Source: Syntrophobacter fumaroxidans MPOB
GTDB taxonomy: Bacteria > Desulfobacterota > Syntrophobacteria > Syntrophobacterales > Syntrophobacteraceae
Length of the DNA: 64,000 bases
Assembly: GCF_000014965.1 (NCBI RefSeq)
Contig: NC_008554.1
Span: 1,042,001 to 1,106,000, forward strand
Direction of reading: 5' to 3'
The position numbers and the translations under genes are program-made. Shown in pieces: positions 8,339 through 16,987 of the stretch (position 1 is the stretch's first letter; each line of letters begins with the position of its first letter). The notes beneath the pieces were generated by a model. The model searched no databases, was not told the DNA's origin, and was given only the letters and a program-made list of their open reading frames with translations.

Positions 8339-8837
8339 CTGTTGTCTCCTTCACTGGATTCCTCGTCGCTTTCCCAAATGAAAATTCGTCGGAGTGTGAA
8401 CGCGATTTAAGACTGCAGCATGTTCTCATAACCGTTCGTGAACGCCTCACCTCCTTTACACGTGCCCCGAACATCGGGACACAGCCGAAATGAACAGGGA
8501 AGACAAGACCTGCGCAAATGCGCGCTCTGACGCCGCCGGACCGCGCTCCACGGTCCGCCGAAACAAAGAAAGGCCAAGATGGTCCGGACGGCACGAATGA
8601 ATGCCGCATAGACCTTCTTGGCCTCAAGTAGTCAACACTGATTTTCAGATCAAAGACCGCCCAGCTTCAGCCGGGATGCCTATAAATTGCCCGTATCTCT
8701 AGCCGAAGCCACTGTGCATGTCAAGAGAAAAAGGTGTATTTGCAGATAACAAAGTGAAGACTGTAACGAGCGGGGCCCGGTTTCGCCCCGCCCCGCATTG
8801 GCTCTCAAAGATGCATGTGCCCTGGAAAGCATCGACA
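8339..8837. other. Intergenic region between the two hydrogenase operons (leader of hydC)
   Basis: These 499 bases hold no supported gene. On the minus strand, about 110-120 bases before hydC, lies an almost perfect anti-Shine-Dalgarno complement (8446-8460, AAAGGAGGTGAG) with no start codon at a usable distance. Just upstream of it, a small hairpin pairs CCCGATG with its flank. The part nearest 8838 holds the terminator of the periplasmic hydrogenase operon. The promoter of hydCBA should lie here, but I could not pick out a convincing -35/-10 pair. Confidence 0.5.
8770..8791 (-). terminator. Hairpin after the periplasmic hydrogenase operon
   Basis: On the minus strand GCGGGGC pairs with GCCCCGC around an eight-base loop, 46 bases after the stop codon of the small-subunit gene. 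The tail that follows is only moderately T-rich (TCGTTACAGTCTT). It is a plausible intrinsic terminator separating this operon from hydCBA. Confidence 0.5.
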
Positions 8838-9185
8838 TCATATTTTCAGCTTGACCCCGACACTTTTCAGGGCCTTCACGCCCGCACTCCGGTCCTGGTA
8901 GTGAGTGTGCAGGAGCTCGTGCGACTTGTGCCCGCAGGGGCCCTTGGCCAGGAATCCACGATTCTTGTCGTAGAGTTTCTTGACCATCGGATTGTCCTGA
9001 GATTTCCTGGACTTGTAAATCTCCGCATCCGCCTGGTAGACCGCCTTCTGCCTCAGGCCCGCAAAGTCCAGGGCCGCCGCAAGGGCATCCTTCGTCAAAT
9101 GAAATCCCACCAGGGCGTAGCCCGCGGCGAGACCCGCGGCCCTGATAAACGCTCGTCTGGTCATTTGGACTGTCGTCTTCTGCAT
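8838..9185 (-). CDS. hydB: Periplasmic [FeFe] hydrogenase small subunit with twin-arginine signal
   Basis: The 115-residue protein begins with a Tat signal, RRAFIRAAGLAAGYALVGF, followed by a hydrophobic stretch, so it exports the folded complex to the periplasm. The mature part has the small-subunit signature DNPMVKKLYDKNRGFL and HKSHELLHTHY, matching the C-terminal tail of the other hydrogenase's HydA. It begins 13 bases after the stop of the large-subunit gene, as in Desulfovibrio-type HydAB enzymes. The symbol hydB is the usual one for this small subunit and does not mean the NuoF-like HydB nearby. Confidence 0.93.
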   Translation of the reverse strand: MQKTTVQMTRRAFIRAAGLAAGYALVGFHLTKDALAAALDFAGLRQKAVYQADAEIYKSRKSQDNPMVKKLYDKNRGFLAKGPCGHKSHELLHTHYQDRSAGVKALKSVGVKLKI

Positions 9186-9198
9186 GGATCGTCTCCCG

Positions 9199-10452
9199 TT
9201 AACCTGTCGTTCTCAAATTGTACCTCTTTTTGACCGAGGCGATGGTTCGCTTCAACAAAGACGCCTGGCGGATGCGCGGGTCCATGGGCTGCCCCCCGCC
9301 GTTGACGCAGCCGCCGGGGCACGTCATGATCTCGATGAAATGATAGGGAGATTTCCCCGCCCTGACTTCATCGCAAAGCTTCGCGGCGTTGGCCAGCCCG
9401 CTCGCCACCGCCACCTTGACGGTGCCGAAACGCGGCACCTTGATGTCCGCGGTGTTGATCCCTTCGTGAGTGCGAACGACCTTTATGTCGGGGGAGGGGA
9501 GCTTCTGTTTGGAGAGGACCTCGTAGGCCAGGCGCAGCGCGGCCTCCATCACGCCGCCGCTCGTGGCGAATATCGTCGCCGCTCCGGTGGACATGCCGAG
9601 TATCGGGTCGGGCGCCATGTCCGGAAGACTTTTGAAATCGATCCCCGCCTGCTTGATCATGAAAGCCAGCTCTCGGGTGGTGATCGTTGCATCGATATCC
9701 CTGCACCCGCTGGCAGCCATCTCCGGCCGGAGCCCTTCGAATTTCTTCGCAATACAGGGCATGATCGAGACGGTGTACATTCTGTCTCGAGGGGTCTTGG
9801 TCTCTTGTGCGCCATAGGTCTTTGCCAGCGCGCCAAGCATGCCGATCGGGGATTTGCAGGTGGAGAGGTGGGGCAGAAGGTCGGGATAGTAACATTCCAT
9901 GAACTTCACCCAGCCCGGGCAACACGACGTGAATTGCGGAAGGGGTTTATGCCTGTCCGGTTTCGAGATGCGCTGCAAAAGCTCGGTGCCTTCCTCCATG
10001 ATCGTCACATCGGCCGTGTACTCGTTGTCCCAGACAAAGCGAAACCCCAGCTGTTTCAACGCTGCGTGCATCTTGCCGCCCACGTAAGCACCGGTCGGAT
10101 AGCCGAAGCACTCCCCCAGAGCGTACCGTACCGCCGGGGCCGGCATGGATACGGCCACCGTGGCCGGGTCTTTGAGCCTGGCGGTGATTTCATCCACATA
10201 GCTTACTGTTTCGTAGACGGCGCCGTGCGGACAATTCACAAGGCATTGCCCGCAGTTGATGCACGCCGCGGGGCTCACCACATGCCGGACGCCGGCCGGG
10301 TCCCTGGCCTGGACGGCACCCGTCGGACAATGATTGTCGCACTCACCGCATCCCTGGCACTTCTCCGGATCCACCTGGACGAACAGCAGGGTGTCCGGAT
10401 CCGCTGCCGCGGGCGGTTTCTCCTGGTACATCACCTTTTCAATCTCTCTCAT
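9199..10452 (-). CDS. hydA: Periplasmic [FeFe] hydrogenase large subunit
   Basis: This is the H2-activating subunit of a two-subunit periplasmic hydrogenase. The 417-residue protein starts with a two-[4Fe-4S] ferredoxin domain (CQGCGECDNHCPTGA and CINCGQCLVNCPHGA) and continues into the H-cluster domain with TSCCPGWVKF, MPCIAKKFE and MTCPGGCVNGGGQP, all canonical. It lacks the N-terminal [2Fe-2S] domain and the small-subunit tail, which is encoded separately by the next gene. It has no signal peptide, so it is expected to be carried out by the Tat signal of the small subunit. Such enzymes usually pass electrons to a periplasmic cytochrome c; none is encoded here. Confidence 0.95.
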   Translation of the reverse strand: MREIEKVMYQEKPPAAADPDTLLFVQVDPEKCQGCGECDNHCPTGAVQARDPAGVRHVVSPAACINCGQCLVNCPHGAVYETVSYVDEITARLKDPATVAVSMPAPAVRYALGECFGYPTGAYVGGKMHAALKQLGFRFVWDNEYTADVTIMEEGTELLQRISKPDRHKPLPQFTSCCPGWVKFMECYYPDLLPHLSTCKSPIGMLGALAKTYGAQETKTPRDRMYTVSIMPCIAKKFEGLRPEMAASGCRDIDATITTRELAFMIKQAGIDFKSLPDMAPDPILGMSTGAATIFATSGGVMEAALRLAYEVLSKQKLPSPDIKVVRTHEGINTADIKVPRFGTVKVAVASGLANAAKLCDEVRAGKSPYHFIEIMTCPGGCVNGGGQPMDPRIRQASLLKRTIASVKKRYNLRTTG

Positions 10453-10867
10453 TTCATCCCCCTCACTGCGAGATCAGATCGAAGCAACCCATTTTCCAGA
10501 CGACCGTTTTCATCATCTCCCTCGTGACAATCAGAATCTTCAGCCGCGTTCACTCTTTGCCCATGAACTCACCTCCGCATGAATGTCCTCAAAATATCCG
10601 GGCGGATACGAATGCAAACCCGGGATCTCTGCCCGGGGGGAGAGCAGGGCCTCCCAAGATTGTCACCTTCATTGTCCGAGAAGTGCATCAGCGCGAAATC
10701 CTCGCCACATCGCCGTTTGAAATCGCCTCCACCGCGCACGAAATCGGATAGCCCCCGGTTTTCGCCATCACAAACCGCTCCGTGCATCTTGAGATTTTCA
10801 GGACTGACCCCATCGGAGACAAATGCTCCACCTCCGGGCAGATTCGCCCTGCCGGGCGCACCCCCCC

Positions 10868-10902
10868 AAAAAAAAAGAAGGCCGACACGCATGTCGGCCT
10901 TC
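10868..10902 (-). terminator. Intrinsic terminator, minus strand
   Basis: GAAGGCCGACA and its complement TGTCGGCCTTC (10877-10902) form an 11-base-pair stem with a four-base loop. On the minus strand the stem is followed by a run of nine or more T residues and then G residues. This is a textbook Rho-independent terminator for minus-strand transcription arriving from beyond 10902. Confidence 0.85.
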
Positions 10903-11006
10903 TTGACCGTTATCCGAATATACAGGTTTTGGTTGTCTTCGGAACGAGAACCCCTCCGGCTCATCCCTGCAGGCGTTATACCGGATCCTCCCGCTCCACA
11001 GTATCG
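10868..11006 (-). ncRNA. Candidate small RNA with promoter and intrinsic terminator
   Basis: On the minus strand TTGACA (11036-11041), a 17-base spacer and TATTGG (11013-11018) form a plausible sigma-70 promoter with a strong -35 and a weak -10. About 105 bases after the predicted start lies a textbook terminator. The interval has no good reading frame with a ribosome site. I do not recognise 6S RNA, 4.5S RNA or a known riboswitch in it. An untranslated leader that is terminated early is the alternative, but the next gene on this strand is more than 400 bases away. Confidence 0.4.
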
Positions 11007-11479
11007 CTTCCACCAATAGTTCAATCCATCCCTCATGTCAATGAAGAAAAGCCGAGCGCTGTGCCGCGACGCCATGCAGCCTGACATTCCAGGTTGACCG
11101 CCGCCTCACTCGCTGCTATAAATTGACCAGGTGATGCATAGGCCTGACAATCTGCAGCAAGAAGCTGCTCGATTCATATCTAATTGAAGTTGTTGATAAA
11201 ACTTCTGTAGCTGCGCTCTGTAGCCGCGCGATGACGATGGCGGGCCGTGGATGCCGTATGCCCCGCAAATGCACGCATCGACACGGCGGATCAAGCAAGT
11301 TGCTTCGGTCGAACAAAGCCAGGAAGGCTTTGACGGGCGTTGTGCCTGTCCGGTCTTGCCCGGCTTTTTTTTTGACCCGACGCCGCTAGCGGCCCGGAGC
11401 CTCGAAAGGGTGTTCCCGTTCCTCGGGGCTCCGGCATTCCCGGCCCAGTGCCGCATTCGTTTGACGGGAGGTGTTCGCA

Positions 11480-11668
11480 GTGTGTGAAGCCAACGCGTAT
11501 TTGATGAAGGATGGGAAAGAGGAGCTCCTCATGGCAAATGTCGACATCCTCAGACCCGAAGGCAACGTCGTTTACCTGATGGACATATTCGGAGAGCAGC
11601 GCTGGGTGGAGGCCGCCATCAAAGAGATGAATCTCGTTCGGCACCGCATCGTGCTGGAAAAGGCGTGA
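11480..11668 (+). CDS. CooT family nickel-binding protein
   Basis: CooT proteins are small homodimeric nickel chaperones linked to carbon monoxide dehydrogenase maturation; their Ni site uses the cysteine right after the initiator Met. The product (62 residues) starts at a GTG and reads Met-Cys-Glu-Ala-Asn-Ala-Tyr, then LLMANVDILRPEGN and LMDIFGEQRWVEAAIKEM and ends HRIVLEKA, the usual family length. A GTG nine bases earlier would bury the key Cys, and GGGAGG at 11466-11471 is well placed for 11480. It stands alone between the hydrogenase block and tRNA-Gly. Confidence 0.85.
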   Translation: MCEANAYLMKDGKEELLMANVDILRPEGNVVYLMDIFGEQRWVEAAIKEMNLVRHRIVLEKA

Positions 11669-11810
11669 AAGAGGCCGGGTCTCTGCGGTGGTTGGCATAT
11701 TGAACCGAAGGCACGCGGCATTTCATTACGCCACGCCGATTTACCTTGATCTTATGTTAGTTGACATAATATATATTATCAGACGTTGATGATCCGCGTT
11801 TACTTTTCCC

Positions 11811-11839
11811 TTGACTTTGAATCGCTTCTGAACTAGCTT
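11811..11839 (+). promoter_or_regulatory. Promoter of tRNA-Gly
   Basis: TTGACT and TAGCTT are separated by 17 bases, and the tRNA begins 16 bases after the -10 hexamer. The -35 is nearly consensus; the -10 keeps the first T, the A and the last T. No other gene start lies close enough to use it. Confidence 0.6.
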
Positions 11840-11855
11840 CCTGCCTTGCAGCTGA

Positions 11856-11930
<75 letters not shown>

Positions 11931-12013
11931 CCGAATACTCGAGGGTGGTGGAAAACCGCCCTTTTTTTGTCTCCTCCTTCCCAAGACACGACTTTATTGT
12001 TTATCTTGTCGAT

Positions 12014-13069
12014 ATGGATCAGAGACCGACTTCAAGCACCCTCAGGCGCGCGGCTAAACGGCGTCCCGCAAAAGAGCGGCTCGCCGAGTTTCATTCCTGT
12101 TTCCATTCGAAGGACAGCGTCCTCATCATCATCGATCCCGACCCGGACGCCATCGGCTCCGCTCTCGCCGTAAAACGCCTTCTCTGGCACAGGGTGCAGT
12201 CCGCAACCATTGGGATGATCCGTCCGATCAAGCGGCTGAACAACATCACCATGGCCCGACTGCTCAAGCTGCCCCTCGTGCTCATGCGCAGAGTTCCTTC
12301 CGAACCGTTCACCAAATGCGTCCTGGTCGATGGACAACCCAACCACAACGATTTCTTCAGGCAGCTTTCGTACACGGCGGTGATCGACCATCACCCGCTC
12401 CATGAAACGTTCGCTTCACTGTTTTCGGACGTGCGCCCAGAGTACGGTTCCACCTCGAGCATCATGACGGAATACCTCAAGGCCGCCCGCATCAAGCCGT
12501 CGAAGACCCTGGCAACGGCCCTGCTTTACGGGATCAAGACGGACACGCGCAGCTTCGAGAGGCACACCATCGTCGAGGACATCGAGGCATTTCGTTATCT
12601 CTTTCCGCTTGCAGATCATAACATATTGAGAAAAGTAGAGATCTCCGATCTGTCGTTAAAGGATCTCAAGGTCTTCGATAAGGCCTTCGAAAGAAAATAC
12701 ATCATCAAGGATCGCTTGTTTGCGCACCTCGATGAAGTGCCGTCGGCCGATATACTCGTGGAACTTGCTGAATTTTTTTTAAAAATTCATGACATTTCAT
12801 GGAGCATCGTTTCCGGAATCTACGACGACAACCTCATCGTCATCATCCGGAACGACGGTTATCGCAAAGACGCGGGCAAGGTAATCCGCAAGGCCTTTGA
12901 TTCCCTGGGTACCGCCGGGGGACACAGCGCCATGGCGAGAGCCGAAGTGCCGTTGGAACGCCTGAAGGAAGTGATCGAAAAGAGGACTTCGGCAACCATT
13001 GAAAACTTCGTCAGAAAACAGCTTTCTCCCTTTGCTGCCGGGAAATCGCAAAAACGAGGCGTGACGTGA
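12014..13069 (+). CDS. DHH family phosphoesterase (nanoRNase/pAp phosphatase-like)
   Basis: DHH phosphoesterases use two metal ions to cleave phosphodiesters such as short oligoribonucleotides, pAp or cyclic dinucleotides. The product has the DHH motif I in IIIDPDPDAIGSALA (about residues 38-52), the signature VIDHHP, and a GIKTDTRSF segment. A DHHA1-type C-terminal domain ends in GTAGGHSAMARAEVP. The N-terminal 25 residues are basic. I chose ATG 12014 because the frame upstream runs back through the tRNA. Substrate cannot be told from sequence alone. RNase HI follows 48 bases later, so both may act in nucleic-acid turnover. Confidence 0.85.
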   Translation: MDQRPTSSTLRRAAKRRPAKERLAEFHSCFHSKDSVLIIIDPDPDAIGSALAVKRLLWHRVQSATIGMIRPIKRLNNITMARLLKLPLVLMRRVPSEPFTKCVLVDGQPNHNDFFRQLSYTAVIDHHPLHETFASLFSDVRPEYGSTSSIMTEYLKAARIKPSKTLATALLYGIKTDTRSFERHTIVEDIEAFRYLFPLADHNILRKVEISDLSLKDLKVFDKAFERKYIIKDRLFAHLDEVPSADILVELAEFFLKIHDISWSIVSGIYDDNLIVIIRNDGYRKDAGKVIRKAFDSLGTAGGHSAMARAEVPLERLKEVIEKRTSATIENFVRKQLSPFAAGKSQKRGVT

Positions 13070-13117
13070 ACCGCATCCCGCGTTCACTGGCACCGGCCGA
13101 TGCGCGGAAGGCGTCGC

Positions 13118-13594
13118 ATGCCTGAGACACCCGCGATTCGAAAGCACGTGGAAATCTTCGCCGATGGCGCATGCCGCGGCAATCCGGGCCCGGGCGGATG
13201 GGGTGCCGTTCTGCGCTACCACGGCAAGGAAAAGGAACTCTCCGGCTATGCCGAATATACGACGAACAACCAGATGGAGCTCGCCGCGGTGATCCAGGCG
13301 TTGCGTGCTCTGAAAGAACCCTGCCGGGTGACGATCACTACCGATTCCCGATACCTTAGGGACGGCATCAGCCTCTGGATTCACAAATGGAAGCAAAACG
13401 GATGGAAAACGCGCGTCAAGACGGATGTCCGCAACAAGGAGCTTTGGATTGCCCTCGATGAGGCCTGTCTTCCTCATGAAATCGACTGGCAATGGGTGAA
13501 GGGGCACAGCGGGCACCCGGAGAACGAGCGCTGTGACGCACTGGCGCGCGCGGCGATCGACCGCCACCTCCGGGAAGCCGCAACGGAGGAGTGA
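13118..13594 (+). CDS. rnhA: Ribonuclease HI
   Basis: RNase HI cuts the RNA strand of RNA-DNA hybrids. The catalytic residues are all visible: Asp in [16 protein letters not shown], Glu in NNQMELAAV, Asp in [11 protein letters not shown], and Asp in NERCDALAR, with the supporting His in VKGHSGH. The basic handle helix [12 protein letters not shown] is present. Length (about 158 residues) is normal. ATG 13118 has GGAAGG six bases upstream; a frame start at 13100 adds six residues. It lies downstream of the DHH gene on the same strand. Confidence 0.96.
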
Positions 13595-13967
13595 GCCGGA
13601 CTCATCTACCGGCACTTGGCCTTTCAAGCTCAACGGGGTCGCCCAACCGGGCAGTCCGAGAGTATATCGGCCGACGGCACTTCATCGCACAAAGCCCCTC
13701 GCCCAGCCCCCGGGCAAGCCCCCTGCTGCGTCTGACCGGCTTATCGATCCGCAGGGGCATGCTTTATCCCCGCCCTCATCACACACCTCCCGCCGGGCAG
13801 GTTGTTGCGTGATCTTACGCGGGAAAGGCTTGGCATGATCGGGTGCTCAATGGCCAACCCTCGCGTTCCCTTTACCCTGCATGGATAGGATACAAGCAGA
13901 AGGAAAATTTTCATGAGTGGGGGTGAGAACGCCTCCTCAATTCATGACCGTTGAACGCACCTCCGTA
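13595..13967. other. Intergenic region between rnhA and the response regulator
   Basis: These 373 bases separate two convergent genes. They are GC-rich with short imperfect palindromes, for example around the pair GGGCAAGCC/GGCTTATC, but no terminator with a T run and no gene with codon structure or ribosome site is apparent. Confidence 0.5.
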
Positions 13968-15476
13968 TCAGCCCCCGATTCCCCGGCCCCGGAGAACGTA
14001 ACGACACGCCCTGCCCTTGCCTATCCGGTCCAGTGTGCCGGCGTCGACCAACTCGTTCAATTCGCGAAGCGCCTGCCGTTCGGATACATTGCACAACTGG
14101 GAATAGTATTTGTTGGTGATAAAACCATGGTTTTCGATGAATTCCATGGCCTTGTGCTGTCGAGGCTTGAAACCGGTACGCTGAAGCCGCTCTCCGGGAG
14201 ACAATGGCGGCATCCGGGTATCGGCCTCGCCGCCGGGGGGGAAGTCCGCGGGCTGGAGGGTCGGACCCTCCGTTGAGGGCGTCGCTTCGGGCGAGGGAAC
14301 GGCACGGGGTTCCCGGATTTCGGCGGGCAGATCCCGGATCATGATTTCCTGCCCGTTGCACAGGATCACGGCCCGCTCGATGACGTTTTCCAGTTCCCGC
14401 ACGTTGCCGGGCCAGTGATATTCGAGGAGAACGCGAAAGGCTTCGGGGGAGATGCTCATCCCCTTCCCTTTCGACTGCGGCGTGTACTTGGCGAGGAAAT
14501 GATTCACCAGCAGGGGGATGTCGTCGATCCGGCCGCGCAACGGCGGCAGCGCCACATGCACGACGTTGAGGCGATAGAAAAGATCGGCACGGAATCGGCC
14601 CGTCGCCACCTCATCCTTGAGGTTCCGATTCGAGGCGGCGACAACCCTGACATCGACCTTGATGGTCTGACTGCCGCCCACGCGTTCGAACTCCATCTCC
14701 TGCAGGATGCGCAGCAGTTTCACCTGGAGCGGCGGCGACATTTCGCTTATCTCATCGAGAAACAGCGTTCCCTCGTGCGCCAGTTCGAATCGTCCTTTGC
14801 GCTGGATGGCGGCGCCGGTAAAAGCTCCTTTTTCGTGCCCGAACAGCTCGCTTTCGAGGAGTGTCTCGGGGAGCGCCCCGCAGTTCACGGAAATGAACGC
14901 CCGGTCGTGCCGGGTGCTGTTGTAGTGAATGGCCCGGGCGATGAGTTCCTTGCCGGTTCCCGATTCCCCCGTCACCAGCACGGTTGCCTTGGTCGGGGCG
15001 ACTTTCTCGATCAACTGGTAAATGCGCTGCATGGGAGCGCTCTTGCCGATGATGTTGCTGAACTGATACCGCTCCTTGAGCTCCTGGGTAAGCTGACGGT
15101 TCTCGCACACCAGGCGGTAGTGATCGATGGCTTTCCGGATGGTGAGCTTGAGCTCTTCGTTCTTGAACGGCTTGAGGATGTAATCGAAGGCCCCCATCCT
15201 CATGGCCTCGACCGCTTTTTCCACCGAGCCGTACGCGGTCATCATGATCACCGGCAGATCCGAATTGCGGGCATGAATGCCTTCTAGAAAGGCCATACCG
15301 TCCATGCCGGGCATTTTCATGTCCGTGATCACGACGTCCAGGTCCGTCGTGGCGACCGTCTCCAGCCCCTTCACGGCGGAATCCGCGGTAATCACCTGGT
15401 AGCCGTCCTCGACCAGGAGGTCTTCGAGAACCAGGAGATAGTTCTTTTCATCGTCGACGATAAGAATGGTTTCCAT
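13968..15476 (-). CDS. NtrC-family sigma-54 response regulator with a C-terminal winged helix
   Basis: The 502-residue protein has an N-terminal receiver (acidic pair at 8-9, phospho-acceptor Asp52 in VVITDMKMPGMDG, Lys in ILKPF), then an AAA+ sigma-54 activation domain with Walker A GESGTGKE, the sigma-54 contact loop GAFTGA, Walker B GTLFLDEISEM and HWPGNVRELEN. After a Pro-rich linker (about 390-430) the usual Fis helix-turn-helix is replaced by a domain at about 437-497 containing ITNKYYSQLCNVSERQALRE and GTLDRIGKGRACRYVL, which looks like a DeoR/RecG-type winged helix. Its start codon directly abuts the stop of the kinase gene, so the two form one operon. Confidence 0.94.
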   Translation of the reverse strand: METILIVDDEKNYLLVLEDLLVEDGYQVITADSAVKGLETVATTDLDVVITDMKMPGMDGMAFLEGIHARNSDLPVIMMTAYGSVEKAVEAMRMGAFDYILKPFKNEELKLTIRKAIDHYRLVCENRQLTQELKERYQFSNIIGKSAPMQRIYQLIEKVAPTKATVLVTGESGTGKELIARAIHYNSTRHDRAFISVNCGALPETLLESELFGHEKGAFTGAAIQRKGRFELAHEGTLFLDEISEMSPPLQVKLLRILQEMEFERVGGSQTIKVDVRVVAASNRNLKDEVATGRFRADLFYRLNVVHVALPPLRGRIDDIPLLVNHFLAKYTPQSKGKGMSISPEAFRVLLEYHWPGNVRELENVIERAVILCNGQEIMIRDLPAEIREPRAVPSPEATPSTEGPTLQPADFPPGGEADTRMPPLSPGERLQRTGFKPRQHKAMEFIENHGFITNKYYSQLCNVSERQALRELNELVDAGTLDRIGKGRACRYVLRGRGIGG

Positions 15477-16949
15477 CTATTCCGGTGTTCCGTCCCCCGA
15501 TCCATGGGGAGACTGAATGAGGGGCAATCGAATGATGATGGCGGTGCCTTCTCCCTCCCGGCTCACCACCTCAATGTCGCCATTGTGGTTATCGACAATA
15601 TTCTGGACGATCGCCAGACCCAGCCCGGTGCCCTTTTCGCGTGTCGTGAAGAAAGGATTGAAAATCTTCTTTCTCACGTCGGAAGGAATCCCGTGCCCGG
15701 TATCCTTGATCTGGACCTCCACCTGCCTGGGACCGCCCTTGCCGTTCAACACCTCCGTGCGAACCTGCAGCATGCCTCCCTGGGGCATGGCCTGGAGAGC
15801 GTTTGCGAGCAGATTTACAAACGCTCGAAACAACAGGTCGCAGTCGGCCTCGAGGGAGTAGGCGCCCGTGCGATAGTCGCGTTCCACCGTGACGTTCAAC
15901 CGCTGGAACTCGGCTTCGAGGACCTTCAGGTTGCGTTCCAGAATTTCCTCGATACGGCATTGGGCCGGCCGGATGGCCTTGGGCCTCGCGAAGTCCAGGA
16001 ACTCGGTCAGAATATCGTTGAGACGAGTGGACTCCTCGACGATGATCGATGAAAAACGCTTCTGGCGTTCGTCTTCAATGCGATCGTTCAGCAATTCGGC
16101 AGTGCTCCGGATGATCCCGAGCGGATTGCGGATCTCGTGGGACACCCCGGCAATCATCTCTCCGAGGGCGGCCAGGCGTTCGGACTGGTGGAGCTTCTCC
16201 TCCAGGCGCTCCCGCTCCCTGGCGCGCAGCGAGATGATCCTGTCCGCGCGCCGGGCGATCATCAGGATCGTCAGAAACAGAATCCCCACAAAGATCAGGA
16301 TGCTCGACACGATGATCCACTGGAAACGGTGAATGATCCTATAATCGGCCGTCACATCCTGGGTGATTTCAAAAACACCGAGAACCTTTCCTTTTTTCAG
16401 GCTCATCGGGCGTTCCTCCCACATGGGGAGGTATGTCTTCAGCTCATTGTCTCCGGCTCCCCAGGAAATCCCGAGGAACAACGTCTCGTCGACACTCAGC
16501 CGCGACACGGATTGTTCCTTCAGCGCCCGCTCAAAATCCGCACCGATGTCTCCCTTTGTCCCTATACGTTCCTTGTCCGTACTGTACGTGAGCACCTGTT
16601 CCGGGTCGTAAATGTTGACCTGCTTTACGGCAAACCCGTGGATCGTGTTGCGCACCACCTTGTCCAGGCGATCGTATTGACTCGGGCGGCTCAGCCGAAT
16701 CTCTCCCTCGGCGATCAAGGTCGGCAGCGTGAATTGAAAAAACACCTGGTGATTCAGGTTCTCGGCGACGAGGAGCGCGTACTGCTCGCTTTTGTGCAGC
16801 AGGATCGCCCTCCCCCTCTGCGTGATGAAACCCGAAATCAGCACCGTGCAGACAATGATCACCATCAGGCTGGATACCGCAACGTATTTGACCAGCTTGA
16901 ACGGCTTGACGGATTCAAGGGTCCGTCTCTTGTCGTCGATCGTCGCCAT
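15477..16949 (-). CDS. Two-component sensor histidine kinase
   Basis: This is the partner of the sigma-54 regulator that follows immediately. About 490 residues: an N-terminal transmembrane helix (SSLMVIIVCTVLISGFI), an extracytoplasmic sensor region of roughly 150 residues resembling a Cache-like fold, a second helix (IIVSSILIFVGILFLTILMI), then a HisKA domain with the phospho-acceptor in GVSHEIRNPLGIIRS and an HATPase domain with N box NLLANALQAMPQ, G1 DTGHGIP and G2 GTGLGLAIV. The start at 16949 (MATIDDKRR) is preferred over upstream codons that would run into rarA. The signal sensed is unknown. Confidence 0.94.
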   Translation of the reverse strand: MATIDDKRRTLESVKPFKLVKYVAVSSLMVIIVCTVLISGFITQRGRAILLHKSEQYALLVAENLNHQVFFQFTLPTLIAEGEIRLSRPSQYDRLDKVVRNTIHGFAVKQVNIYDPEQVLTYSTDKERIGTKGDIGADFERALKEQSVSRLSVDETLFLGISWGAGDNELKTYLPMWEERPMSLKKGKVLGVFEITQDVTADYRIIHRFQWIIVSSILIFVGILFLTILMIARRADRIISLRARERERLEEKLHQSERLAALGEMIAGVSHEIRNPLGIIRSTAELLNDRIEDERQKRFSSIIVEESTRLNDILTEFLDFARPKAIRPAQCRIEEILERNLKVLEAEFQRLNVTVERDYRTGAYSLEADCDLLFRAFVNLLANALQAMPQGGMLQVRTEVLNGKGGPRQVEVQIKDTGHGIPSDVRKKIFNPFFTTREKGTGLGLAIVQNIVDNHNGDIEVVSREGEGTAIIIRLPLIQSPHGSGDGTPE

Positions 16950-16987
16950 GGGCACAGTGTTTGATACCGCTGTTCTCAAGTCATGAC

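Larger units (their letters stand above)
10453..11479. other. One-kilobase intergenic region upstream of the hydrogenase operons
   Basis: No confident protein gene is seen. On the minus strand at 10550-10564 a strong Shine-Dalgarno sequence (GGAGGTGA) precedes an ATG that reads four codons to a TGA and then stays open for 28 codons up to just before the large-subunit start; it could be a leader. Farther up, 10868-11041 holds a candidate small RNA with promoter and terminator. The remainder, up to the CooT gene, looks unstructured apart from short GC-rich stretches. Confidence 0.5.

Noticed and set aside
10550-10552. In-frame TGA in a short leader frame upstream of the periplasmic hydrogenase as a selenocysteine codon
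   Set aside because: tRNA-Sec is present in the genome, but the frame is very short, has no SECIS-like hairpin that I can see, and matches no family.
13842-13862. Possible sigma-54 promoter (TGGCAT near TGCTC)
   Set aside because: The spacing between the GG and GC elements is one base too long, and no plus-strand gene follows.
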